This document shows positions 44,156-56,541 of a stretch of DNA of 64,000 bases, piece by piece. The number at the start of each line of letters is the position of its first letter. Positions within the stretch are counted from its first letter, which is position 1. Made by a program: the position numbers and the translations under genes. The stretch is from Arabidopsis thaliana (Eukaryota; Streptophyta; Magnoliopsida; Brassicales; Brassicaceae), in NCBI RefSeq assembly GCF_000001735.4, contig NC_003071.7, forward strand, positions 16,529,443 through 16,593,442. Reading direction: 5' to 3'. The notes under the pieces were generated by a model that searched no databases, was not told the origin of the DNA, and saw nothing but the letters and a program-made list of their open reading frames with translations.

Positions 44156-46807
44156 AATATGTTTATGAGGTTGTCGTCAAATGGCTAATCTGTGCCAATG
44201 GATTTGTTTTTTTTTTCAAGTGAAGATTATAACATTATTTATTACCACATATGCTTTGGAAAATCATTGTTTTTTTTTTTTTTTTTGAGGATTGAGGTAA
44301 GCCATTCATATGTGATCAAGATACTTCTACACTCTTCTTCATACGATAACATTCCAAAATTTTGGATAATGACATTGCTTATCGATAATAATGTTCCAAA
44401 TAACCGATGTAAACTGATTGGTGGAGAGAAATTGGCTTAGCCAATAGAATATAATTCTAATTTTGTTATATACAACTCTAGATACAACAGGTATCAAGTA
44501 TGTGGTTATCAAATTAACCATATTGTACTAAACCGCTAAAAACTAATTAATGCAACTTTTTCTTTACACAAAATGTAAAAACAAGTGATGCAATGCATAC
44601 GTAAGATTTGATAAATATATAGTTTAGAAGATGAAGTAAAGATAGTCGAGGCTAAGATAGCATCATGCAAAATATCATATGCTAAAATATGAAATAAGAT
44701 TATAGTGTTTAAATTCATAGTGAAAATATGAATATATCAGAAATTCATATGAATTTACTTGTTTTAAAATAAAAATGATAACTATATCATAGTTTATTGT
44801 TCCCTCAAAGTTACTATAAAAACAACTCATCTAAAACTATATATTCACAATCACAAGCAATCGTTTTCTACACTAAGCTATAAAATGAAACACTTCACTT
44901 GTCTGATCATTATAATTTCTCATCCTCTTCATTATTTTCAGTTTTCTCAACCATTCTCTCATGTGGAACGAGCCATCATATCATCAATGGACAAAACCAA
45001 ATTTTAATTTTAGGCTTCATTCGCTGCCGACGAAGCAATATGTACATGTTCTACATGCAAGACAAGAGAACAAAGATTACTGATATGATATTAAACTATT
45101 ATTGATCCATATATAAGACATGTTGAAGAACCAAACGATTGATAATAATGTGGTGGAGCTACTCGCACAATGCTAAATGTTAACTGTATGTGACAAAATT
45201 AGCAAAAGTTTGCGTGCCAGGTTTGATTCTTAGTACACATACATGACTTTTAACATACTGAGGTTAGAAAATGAAGTACAGTAAAACCTTTATAAATTAA
45301 TAATGTTGGGACTGCAAAATTTTATTAATTTAAAAAGGTTTTAATTTATCGATAAATTAATATTTTTTAATTATAGAGAAATTTTCCTAATTTGGTAACT
45401 TTTTAAAAAGTTTTATAAGATTTTTTTCATTATAGAAAATATCTTTCTAAAATCAATTACAAGTACAAAATTATATCATGTCTAGAAAACAATACCAAAT
45501 TTTTTTTGATACAGTAACACATTAGAACTAAATTTCAAATAAGAATAACTACAAATTTAAGTAAAAAAAAATCAAAAACATTTCTTACATATAATGTATA
45601 TATATAGTTGATACATTTATGCAATTATTAATTTATGATATTGATGAGACTATATATTTACATAGGACTTTCAAAAAAGTTATTATCTTATTAATTTATC
45701 GATGTGTTACACTTTTTACATTGGTCCTAACTTGGGATCTGGTGAATTTATTAATTTATAGAGGTTACTAATTTATCGAGTATTAATTTATGGAGGTTTA
45801 ACTGTAAAAAGAGTTGAGGTTACCATTGCAATAAAATATGAGACAATGTGTAGAGGAGGATAAAAGATTGAACAAAAAGAAGAAAGCCAACTAGTTTTTG
45901 TCAAAAGGATAATTTTCCATGTGCATGCAAGTATGCAACCACATCAAAATCATAAATAAACATTGTCTAAAATGTTTCTAATAAAAATAGATGTAAAGAA
46001 AATTCATCAGTTTAATAACTAGGGTTTAAGAGATATTTACAAATACTAACCATTAACATCATATTTAATATGACTTTGTAAAATCTATGATCAAATAACA
46101 TGCAATTTTTTTAATATGTAAAATAAATTATCTCAAAATATTTGATTGAATATATACCCTTTAATTTAGCATTGATTTTAAAAATCCAACAATTTTCTAT
46201 AGTATATTTTGTAATAATGTTATTGGTTCCTAAAAAAGATGGTCACATCATTCATTAAATAAAATGAAATAAAGAAGTGTTTCCTTCGTCGCATTGAATA
46301 AAATAAAGTAAACCTTCCAAAGACTTTTCATTGTCTTCGCCTGCGAGCGCTAAAATTATCTCCGAGCATTCTCAAGTTGGGTGATTCGGTACGGATTACT
46401 GATTTGGGAGAGAAAAACCCTAGATTGGAATTAGATTCTGGGTTCTTGGGCTAAAGGTTTCTTCATCTCCTTCGAATCATCCTTTTGTAAGTCCAGTGGA
46501 TGTGAAAACCCAGTACTCACTGATTCTTTTTATTAGGAATTTTGTAAGGTTTTGGGTAGAGTTTTCACAGTTTTGATGATACTAAAATGTGGGCCACTGG
46601 GTCTAGAGAATGAAGAATCTTGCTTTTAGTGACAAAGGTTGTTCCTTTGGAGTAGTAAGTGAGCAAGATATCAGAAAAACTGAACCTTTAATCTCAAGAA
46701 TTTACTTTGATTGGAGCTTGTGAAGTCCTTGTGTTATTGTTGCATGATGTTTTCTTTGAGATAACTTGGCAATGTGTGTTTGGTGTTATTGTAGAGGGAG
46801 CAAGACG
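44156..46807. other. Divergent spacer between RCA and HESO1
   Basis: The spacer contains the RCA upstream region, an Emigrant-type MITE (45279-45804) and the HESO1 leader. A donor-like TTTTGTAAGTCC near 46487 and an acceptor TTGTAG at 46796, just before the HESO1 ATG, suggest a 5' UTR intron. No other gene is supported. Confidence 0.6.
45279..45804. mobile_element. Emigrant-like MITE (pogo/Tc1-mariner)
   Basis: The left end reads CAGTAAAACCTTTATAAATT and the right end in reverse complement reads CAGTTAAACCTCCATAAATT. Both continue into AATA. TA flanks both sides (45277-45278 and 45805-45806). The 526-bp length is close to the ~0.5 kb of Arabidopsis Emigrant elements. The interior is AT-rich without an ORF. 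The TIRs have diverged at a few positions, so the copy is not recent. Confidence 0.85.
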
Positions 46808-49262
46808 ATGAGTAGAAACCCTTTCCTGGATCCTACTCTTCAAGAAATTCTTCAAGTGATTAAACCCACACGAGCAGATAGGGATACGAGGATCACAGTC
46901 ATTGATCAGTTGCGTGACGTCTTACAATCCGTAGAATGTTTAAGAGGTGATGACTCTTGATGCACTTTTGTGCTTCTCCCATTTTTCTTACTGTCTAGTA
47001 CTGCCTTGAACCATACCAGCCATGGATGTGATTATGATATTGGATATGAAAGTGAGATACTTCGAGCTTTCAGTAAGGTAATATCTGCTGGAATTGTAGC
47101 TGCAGAATAGTAGAAGTGGTTCATGTTACTCTTTCGCACTATTCTCGTTCTGGAAACAAATTATTTCATGTGATGCTTATAGCCGCTCGTTGTCTGGTTC
47201 TGTGATTGTTAGGTGCTACTGTTCAACCATTTGGATCCTTTGTGTCAAATCTCTTCACACGATGGGGAGACTTAGATATCTCTGTTGACTTATTCAGCGG
47301 TTCTTCCATCTTGTTCACTGGAAAGAAGCAGAAACAAACTTTACTCGGACATTTACTACGAGCACTGAGAGCGAGTGGTGATTCATTTAGCTTCTATTTT
47401 TTTCTTCTTTTTTTGGTTTTCTCTTTGCTTCACTGTTGTTTACCTTATATACTACTTAAGTAGTTTAAGTATTATTTCATGTGCCGATTTGTCTCACATC
47501 CATTATCATTCAAAAAACAGGTCTATGGTACAAACTGCAATTTGTTATTCATGCGCGAGTTCCTATTCTGAAAGTAGTGAGCGGCCACCAGAGAATTTCT
47601 TGTGACATTTCTATTGATAACCTGGATGGGCTTTTGAAGAGCAGGTTCTTGTTCTGGATCAGTGAAATAGATGGGAGATTCCGCGACCTGGTTTTGCTAG
47701 TAAGTTAACATGCAAATAAAACCATATTGTGTGTTTCCAAAGGTTTAATTGATTCTAAACGTATCTACCTCGTGTATTCTACATTTGTAGGTGAAGGAAT
47801 GGGCGAAAGCTCATAATATCAACGACTCAAAGACCGGGACTTTCAACTCTTACTCTCTCAGTTTGTTAGTCATCTTCCATTTTCAGGTAAGATAGCTGTT
47901 CTGTATTCATAGATTTTGCTGCCTTCAGCCTTCTGCAGTTACTGCATCATTAGAAACCATAGTAAGATGTTCTATGTTGTTTGTTGCAGACTTGTGTGCC
48001 TGCAATCTTGCCGCCTCTAAGAGTGATATATCCGAAGAGTGCGGTTGATGATCTGACAGGTACGCTCAATGAAAAGGTTTTGAAGCCAAACCACACAAAA
48101 TATATGTGTTTTTGGGGTAAAGGGACAAAAGTTTTAGCGGTATGGTGTCTTGTAGGTGTACGGAAAACTGCAGAGGAAAGCATAGCGCAAGTTACTGCTG
48201 CTAATATTGCGAGATTTAAATCAGAGAGAGCAAAATCAGTCAATCGAAGCTCGCTCTCGGAGCTGTTGGTCTCTTTTTTTGCAAAGGTGATTGATTTCTC
48301 ATACATTCTAGCTTTAATTTTTTTCCCTTAATAATATCCACTAAAGTGCTCTTGATAGAAATTAGTATCTTGATTTTGCTGTGTGGCTGTATCTATCAGT
48401 TTTCAGACATAAACGTGAAGGCCCAAGAGTTCGGTGTTTGCCCGTTTACTGGAAGATGGGAAACTATAAGCAGCAACACTACATGGCTGCCAAAGACATA
48501 CTCACTCTTTGTTAGTCTCTTTCTCTTTCTTTCTCTTAACCTCTTGTTGAGTTATATTCATCTCTATGGCACCATGTGAGTCTCCCGGCTAACATGTGGG
48601 AATGGTGTGTGTTTCAGGTTGAAGATCCTTTTGAGCAGCCGGTGAACGCTGCAAGGAGTGTGAGCCGTAGAAATTTGGACAGAATAGCTCAAGTATTTCA
48701 GATTACATCGCGCCGTCTTGTCTCAGAGTGTAACAGAAACTCCATCATAGGGATTCTGACAGGGCAACACATTCAAGAGTCTTTGTACAGAACAATAAGC
48801 CTCCCAAGTCAACATCATGCAAACGGTATGCACAATGTCCGTAATCTGCATGGTCAGGCTAGGCCACAGAACCAGCAAATGCAGCAAAATTGGTCACAGA
48901 GCTACAATACCCCGAATCCACCACATTGGCCACCACTAACACAATCCCGACCACAACAGAATTGGACTCAGAACAACCCCAGGAATCTTCAGGGGCAACC
49001 ACCTGTCCAAGGCCAAACTTGGCCTGTAATCACACAAACTCAAACGCAGCAGAAGAGCCCATATAAGAGTGGGAACCGACCATTGAAAAATACATCTGCT
49101 GGTTCAAGTCAGAATCAGGGCCACATTGGTAAGCCATCTGGTCATATGAATGGTGTGAACTCTGCAAGACCTGCATATACGAATGGTGTGAACTCCGCAA
49201 GGCCTCCATCAAAAATTCCAAGCCAAGGCGGACAGATCTGGAGACCGAGACATGAGCAGTAG
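46808..49262 (+). CDS. HESO1: HESO1, small-RNA uridylyltransferase (At2g39740)
   Basis: Eight exons (46808-46946, 47213-47377, 47521-47699, 47791-47886, 47990-48059, 48156-48286, 48400-48510, 48618-49262) give 511 aa. The nucleotidyltransferase core has the family signature VQPFGSFVSNLFTRWGDLDI, with the catalytic pair D66 and D68. A PAP/25A-associated segment follows (LVIFHFQTCVPAILPPL). The C-terminal ~200 residues are Gln/Asn/Pro-rich and disordered (PQNQQMQQNWSQSYN), with a repeated GVNSARP unit (HMNGVNSARPAYTNGVNSARP, positions ~49146-49206). In the literature HESO1 adds U-tails to 3' ends of miRNAs and siRNAs lacking HEN1 2'-O-methylation and to AGO1 5' cleavage fragments, promoting decay. 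Confidence 0.95.
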
Positions 49263-49543
49263 AATGAGGTGTGCAGACATGGTTCAGAGATACTCCTTCA
49301 CATATTTTGGATGATTTTGTATTCTGACCTTGGGGCTTTTTTTCTATGGATCCATTCGTTACAATCAACAGATTTGCAATAGCAGAATGTTGTTACTAAA
49401 AAATGAGGACGAGGTAAACTTTTACTCAGTAAAACACCACAATCAAATTTACAGTTACATTAAGAGAAAAAAGAAGAAAACAATAAGAGATATACTACCA
49501 AACAAAATATATTGTGTTGACTAGTGCAGTAACTTGTGTGGTA

Positions 49544-52500
49544 TTAAGCTCGAAGGAGACGCTTCTCGCATGTTAGAATCCTGTAACTTGCGTGAGGACC
49601 CTCGGATGTGTCACGCAGAGAAGTATGCCAACCCATGGCCTTTGTGATTTCTTGAATTTCATCCATAACATCAATTGAATCCCTAATGTATGCTCTTCCA
49701 CCGGGTCTTAATATCCGGTCCATCTCTAACAATATGGTTGACATCTCACATCTGATAATATTCAGACAAGACAAATGGTTAAACTCAACTATAGGCACCA
49801 CACGATCATAGATTAAAAATTTATAAATCACTTTGAACTTGAGTTACAGATAATGATGCTTACCTTTTTCTCTCGATCGAGAAGAGTCCAGAGGCATGTA
49901 AGAAGTCATATGTCCGTGGGTATGTATCAAATGGTTCACACCTGAGGTAGAATGCATCACTTATTAAAAAAATATCCAGAGCCAGAGACTAAATCTTAGT
50001 TTACCTTAAGACACATAAACAGATGAACTTTTGTGTTTAAAAAACATGAACAGAGAAAAGGACAAGATGAATCACTAATTTCCAAGGTTTCAACTATAGG
50101 ATTCCAAATTCTGATTTCATATGACAGATTCTAAGGAGAAAACAGTACCAATCGTGCATCACTCCTAACAGTCCACGGTCATAAATGACAGGCAATGTGT
50201 TAGGCCCACTGACAGGAACCACGCTTAGAACCCAGCAATCGAGTTTATGATCATTTAGTGCAGCTGCAAATCTGCCAAAGCCAAAGGAATAAATGAAGAG
50301 AGATAAGCTAAGATACCTGTATAATACCTAACAAAGAAATATTATTTCATACCCGCCAAAGCCTGCTCTCATGTCCAAAACATTTCTTAGTTTCATCTTT
50401 TTCCATTTTAAGGCGCGAACATAGCCCCCAATTATTTCATTCCAATATTTTGATTCTGCCTTGAATAGCTCTTTCCTAGCAATGTAGGAATCAAATTTTA
50501 TCGTCTGCAGCCTATCAGGTGGAGTATGCAGACGGGCAGGCCATAAGGGGACGTTTCCTCCGTACCCTTTCTCAGGTATGCGACTGATGCAAGGTTTCAG
50601 ATTTGTGTACCTAAAACAACAATAAATCAACATGAGGCATAAAAAATGTGATATTTTGCACACATTGTCACAGACAAGTTAACAGACAGACTAGATGCAA
50701 TCAAAACAAATCAAATTGAAAAAAAGTTCTGATGCAACTCTGACAGCATTTTAAGAACATGTAGCCTTTATTCTTCTGTTGTTATGCTTCCACATGCAGG
50801 TAGCAAGATATGGCCTTGTATCACAAACAAAGAAAAACAGAAAGATTAGCAGCTGTACCAAACATTATCGGGATCATCTGATTCATCACAAAGAGGAGGT
50901 TTAGTCCCAGCCTCACGACTCAAATAGCAGTCGTTGTTGAAAGGCTTCTGCCAGATTGCAACGTATCCTTCCTTCTTTACCAATTTCCAGCAGAGGCTAA
51001 TAGTAAGATTCAGCATTTCTGGAAAACAAAATGTGAGATTAAAAGAGTACACATATTGGCTGAATCAAAGTAGTAATAAAGAAAAAAAAAAACTCTCCTT
51101 AAACCCACAGAGACAAACTGTAGTAAATAATAAAGCCACGTACAATGATTACTAACTCCAAAAAGTTTATTAAGACCAAAGAATTTTATCAACCCTGAAT
51201 TACAGGCCTACTCAAAGCAGATTAAAAGGATGTTACCTGTCCATTGTTCTTCCAAAGCGGGTTCATGCTTATAAACAGGCTGTGCAGCCCAAGCAAAATA
51301 TCCTCCAGCGCGCAGCATTCTATTGATCTCAAGGAGCAAAATTCCATCTTTATCACAAAGAATGAAACAGCAGAGTGAGAATTTTCTGTACAAGTAATAA
51401 AAGCTAGAGCATAGTTCACACAGGGAGTTAAAAATTACAGTAGGTGCAATCTTAATCTTTTTCTGATGTATTAGGTGAAGAATCAAGCACACCATAGAAC
51501 CTTACCATCACGAGTCCAGTTGATTCTACATCTTGAACAATGAATAAGATCAAAAGCTTGGCTTGGATATAACAAACGCCTTGTCGCAAATGCTGCCGCC
51601 ATAGCAGGCACACCACGCTCAAGAGCAAATTGAATTTGGTTCTCATGGACATCTTTTGGTGCAACAGACATTGTCATGACATCACGAGACAATAGATAAG
51701 CACCAAAACTCGCCACACCACAACCAACATCCATAGCAACCCTAATATGCTTGCCAAACGTAATATCAGAAACCATCTGCAGACACAAACTCCAGAGCTC
51801 AACATCAGATGAAAAGATACATAAACAGTTGACGCGAAAAACAAGAACTACTACTTGGAAAAATGAGCCACCTTAGACATCTGGTCCAAGTACTGATCAG
51901 CCCCATGAATAAACTGTGTACCACCTCCAGGAAACTTGAACTTGTTCTTGTCTCGTGAAATCCAGTTCTGACCTCCTTTGTCTTCAACAAGCCGAGTATG
52001 AGGAACATTGCTAAACCATACCTATCCATAAGTAAATTCCAAATACTACTTAAACTAAATCCCAAGACATGTTATCCAACCAAAATGCAAAACTCATGCA
52101 AACAAAGGAGTACCTCGTCACGGCTTTTAGGCCATGGAATCGGCTGACGGTAACCTTTAGGAGGTGGAACTAAGCAATTCAAGCCTTTACCTTTCTCAGG
52201 ACAATGACGCTCGAATCTCTCACCTCGCTCTGTCGATTTAAGCTTCTTTATCACATCAGTATTATCCAAACAAGGTATATACTCTCTCATACTCTCAGGA
52301 CACATCCCAAATTTCTTAATTCTAACCCTAGCCTTAGAATCACCGTCGCTTTTCGCCTCAACGATCTCAGTCTGATTCCCCCAATCTTCCACTGTATCAC
52401 TCTCAACCTCACCCACCTCAAAATCGTCAGACATCACACCGTTCGCATCAACTATCCCAAAGCTCTTAACCGGACCAGGCGGAGGAGGAGGTGAAGGAGA

Positions 52501-52839
52501 AGGAGGTGGAGGAGGAGGAGGATTAGCTTCCACCTTAACCTTCTCCGTGTCCGCCACCACCGACGGAGGTTGTTGTCGTATTGTGGCGGGGATTTCAATC
52601 TGGGTATGGTTAGTAGGAATTATCGCTGATAAATTAAAGACTCTGTTACTATTCGGTGAAACGGAGACCTCCGGGATCGAGCTACCGGAAGTGGAAGAGG
52701 AGAAGAAGACGAGCTGTTGGTAGCCATCGTCGGACCAATGCTTGCCTAAGTAGAAGAAAGCGACGGTGACGAAAACTAAGGCGGAGATCTTGATCAGAGT
52801 TGGGGATTTGAACAGATCGCCATTAGTGAGAGGCTTCAT
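49544..52839 (-). CDS. QUA2-family methyltransferase, PMT11-type (At2g39750)
   Basis: Nine exons (52839-52114, 52021-51872, 51776-51506, 51347-51237, 51018-50859, 50610-50353, 50271-50149, 49941-49864, 49751-49544) give 694 aa. It is predicted to be a type II Golgi membrane protein: a short cytosolic tail, one hydrophobic segment ([15 protein letters not shown], residues ~18-32) and a luminal Pro-rich stem ([18 protein letters not shown]). The DUF248 putative methyltransferase domain follows, with SAM-binding [16 protein letters not shown] and a second half [15 protein letters not shown]. Relatives such as QUA2/TSD2 are implicated in homogalacturonan methylesterification in the Golgi. The acceptor for this paralogue is not known. 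The name PMT11 is recalled. Converges with HESO1, stop codons 281 bp apart. Confidence 0.92.
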
Positions 52840-53770
52840 TAGCTTGCGTGTGAAGGATCAGCGATCTCTGGATCTGCGTAGTGTTGTTGTGTGAGAGAGG
52901 ATGATTAGTGTAATTTTACAGTTGTTGCTTTTGGATTTTTCTGGCGTTCGGTAAAATTATCACTACAGAAGAATTTGCAGAATTTAGTTAAAAGATCAGA
53001 AAGTTGCAGAGAGTTTTATATAAAAAGGGTCTTTTCAATAGCATGTCTTGTTAAAATCTAATTCAGCAAAAAAAAAAAAAAAAAAAAAAATAGTACATGA
53101 TAGTTTGTTAAACGTTATCGGCAAATGATGAAAAGATTTTACTAAAAACTGGTTTTTTTTAATCATGTGATTGAATATAATCATATTTATAAAATATTTA
53201 TGTTAAATGTTCTTATGATAAAGTGCGATGAGATTCTAATAGTAATAAATATTTGTTTTACTATTAAAATTATATCACACAGTGCGGTTCAGTCTTCATG
53301 CAAATGAATATAATGGTTGAAGCGAACAAATCCGTATACGGATTAAAACGTTTTTCATTTACCTAAAAAATCATTGTAAACTAACAATGGATTGTTTTTA
53401 CATACAAATATAATTGATTTGTAGCGGTTTGTTGTCCATCTTGTAGATGAAACGGACTAATCGCAAACGGATTTGTCCACCTCGACTGCGATAACCATTC
53501 AAACAAGATTGAAAAGAAAGAGAGACAAAGGTTTAAATGAAATTAAGAATGTACAATAATGTTGGCTTATGGTCGTTGGACACTACTTTCGAGCCCATTA
53601 CATTTAATATCCTTTAAAATAAAAAATAAAGAAGGCGAAAACAGTTTCCCCCAAATTCTCATAATTTTCACAAACAACCTCTCGTCTTCTAGGTTAATCC
53701 AATTTCGTCGATTCATGAAGTTCACAATTCTCCCATCGGAAAATTCTTCGTAATCGACGACGAAGAGATC
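52840..53770. other. Divergent promoter between the methyltransferase gene and BPM3
   Basis: The spacer has a CT-rich leader for each gene at its ends and an A-tract of ~24 at 53068-53091. It also has an inverted-repeat element candidate at 53313-53499. No coding signature is seen. Confidence 0.6.
53313..53499. mobile_element. Candidate diverged MITE (inverted-repeat element)
   Basis: The left end ATGGTTGAAGCGAACAAATC and the reverse complement of the right end (AATGGTTATCGCAGTCGAGG then TGGACAAATCCG) share ATGGTT and G[AG]ACAAATCCG, then CG[GA]TTA and CGTTT-CAT. A 16-bp perfect palindrome AATCCGTATACGGATT sits at 53329-53344 near the left end. The repeat is imperfect and no clear target duplication is seen, so the family is undetermined. 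Confidence 0.4.
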
Positions 53771-56541
53771 ATGAGTACCGTCGGAGGTATAGAGCAGTTG
53801 ATACCTGATTCCGTTTCAACGTCGTTCATCGAAACGGTGAACGGTTCGCACCAGTTCACGATTCAAGGTTACTCTCTAGCCAAAGGCATGAGCCCTGGGA
53901 AGTTTATACAGAGCGATATCTTCTCCGTTGGTGGATACGATTGGGCGATTTACTTCTATCCTGATGGGAAGAACCCGGAGGACCAGTCCTCGTATATCTC
54001 TTTGTTCATCGCTTTAGCGAGTGATTCTAATGATATTAGGGCTTTGTTTGAGCTTACGCTTATGGATCAGAGTGGGAAAGGGAAACATAAGGTGCATAGT
54101 CACTTTGATCGGGCGCTTGAAGGTGGTCCTTATACACTTAAGTATAAAGGAAGCATGTGGTAATTGCTTCGTTTCCATTTCATTTTGCTGTTGTAGTATG
54201 ATATAATCGCATTTGTTAGGTTACTGTGGCTTGTTGCATTTAGGTTTTAGTAATGTTGTTTATCTTCTGCTTGAATTGCATGTTGATAGTTTATTTTGCA
54301 GAAATGTTTGTGGTGGAATGAGCTGCTAGTGCTTCTCTGTCAGAAGCAATTAAGGAACTTTATCAATGTGTTTGTGCTTTTGTTTGCTTACGGCTAAAAT
54401 TGTGTAAAGCACAAGTTTTTTTAATTGTATGGTTCATATTGTTCTTTCTCTTTCTTTAAAGTATGGCTTTTGAATCCCTTGAGAGGTTTAAGGTGTGTGC
54501 ATGTTGCTTTTGAAGTTTCGTGAATCTTTTTTTGAACTCTTGCATCATCTGTTGATTTCATATATTGACTCATTTCCTTGAAAGTGAGGTTTCCTTCTGG
54601 AAGTTGGTGTTTTCTCTATCATGACTTATCATCACAAATTTCAGGGGTTACAAACGCTTTTTCAAACGATCAGCTTTAGAAACCTCTGACTACTTAAAGG
54701 ATGATTGTCTTGTCATCAATTGTACTGTTGGCGTTGTTAGAGCCCGACTCGAGGGTCCAAAACAGTATGGCATTGTGCTACCCCTGTCGAATATGGGTCA
54801 GGGATTGAAAGACTTGTTAGATTCTGAAGTTGGTTGTGACATAGCTTTCCAAGTCGGAGATGAAACATACAAAGCTCACAAACTGATTCTCGCGGCACGC
54901 TCCCCAGTTTTTAGAGCTCAGTTTTTTGGACCAATTGGGAATAACAATGTGGATAGAATAGTGATAGACGACATCGAACCTTCTATCTTCAAGGTAATTT
55001 TTGTTCAATATTACATCGTGAATAGTTGGCAGTACATGCAACTACAGTTTTGCTGACTCGGGATGTTTTAATTTTACAGGCTATGCTTAGCTTCATTTAC
55101 ACCGATGTACTTCCTAATGTGCATGAAATTACCGGGTCAACTTCTGCCAGTTCGTTTACAAACATGATACAACATCTCTTGGCAGCTGCTGACCTCTATG
55201 ACCTTGCAAGGTTAAAGATATTATGTGAAGTTTTGCTATGCGAAAAACTTGATGTTGATAATGTGGCAACAACACTTGCGTTGGCTGAACAGCACCAATT
55301 CTTACAGCTCAAAGCGTTCTGCTTAGAATTTGTTGCATCTCCAGCAAACTTGGGAGGTACGGGTTGCATATAGTTTCAGGTTTTTTCAGTCTGCACTTTT
55401 AGATGCCTATATAGACTCACACTCGTGTATTTTTCTTTTGAATACATGTTTTCGTGCTTTAATTGCAACATTGTTATCATATGATGAGATAGTAGAATGT
55501 ATAGGTCCTGCATTGAATTGGTGTTACTATCAATGTGGTAAAACTTAGTTTAAAGGTACTGCCATGGAATCCTTTTCATCAACCTACAACTTGAGCTATA
55601 CTTTGACACTAGAAACAATGGCAATAGTAACAGAGAGAACAACTTTACGAAACTATATATTTTTAAAGATTAAAACCTTGTATGAAGGATCATCTGCCTT
55701 ATTTGTATGATCCGGTTTATATAATGCATTTGGGACTTGGTGCTTGGTGCTTAGTGTAATAGTAATCCATTAAAGATGTCGGGTGTATTATTAATGGAAG
55801 TTTTGTGAGCTAATTTTTTTTTTTTTTTTTTTTTTTTTTTTGTGTATGTTACCTATAGCTTATCTGGCTAGTGTACTATTTAACTTTCTTGTTCTTATGT
55901 TCGATTTGTATATAGGAGACTCGATGCTTGATTAGACGGCTTGAGGTTTATCATCCTCAACTAGGTGCGATAATTAGTTGTTTTGATTATTTTTATCGAC
56001 AATCTAGTTTTAAAGTTAACAATGACTAGCCAATGGGTAAAATATATTTTGCATTCTGGAAGATAGAGATTCAATACCACATGTCCTGGTCTTAATGTTA
56101 AATTCCACGTAAATGCTGTTATCACATCTAAAGGTAGTGCAATCATTTGCAGAACTTAAAACTAAACATTTCTTTCTTTCTCTAAAACTGAAACTGGTGA
56201 ATATGGATATGTTGTTTTCCAACATGGTGGACTTTTCTTTTGTGTGTAATAGAGTGTTATTAGTTGGATGATATTATGGATGAAAAGAATCCAGGAAAAG
56301 TAAAAAGTAAGTGATGTTGTTTTGTGCAGCTGTAATGAAGTCCGAAGGGTTCAAGCACTTGAAACAGAGCTGTCCCACTTTGTTATCTGAGTTGCTGAAC
56401 ACTGTTGCAGCAGCAGATAAGAGCTCGACGAGTGGACAATCAAACAAGAAAAGAAGTGCGAGCAGTGTATTAGGGTGTGACACTACAAATGTGAGGCAAT
56501 TGAGGAGGAGAACACGAAAAGAAGTGCGAGCAGTGTCTTAG
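53771..56541 (+). CDS. BPM3: BPM3, MATH-BTB adaptor (At2g39760)
   Basis: Four exons (53771-54159, 54645-54993, 55080-55356, 56330-56541) give 408 aa. An N-terminal MATH/TRAF domain covers about residues 18-165 ([40 protein letters not shown]). A BTB domain follows, beginning near residue 200 ([33 protein letters not shown]). The BACK-like helices end in a basic C-terminus ([15 protein letters not shown]), which may act as a nuclear signal. BPM proteins link CUL3 E3 ligases to substrates such as ERF/AP2, HB6 and MYC transcription factors. The third intron (972 bp) holds a ~30-nt T-run. A start at MSTVGGIEQ fits the family. Confidence 0.95.

Noticed and set aside
52204..52494. 96-codon + strand frame opposite the methyltransferase gene
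   Set aside because: It is antisense to exon 1 of the methyltransferase; its composition reflects the complementary coding strand.
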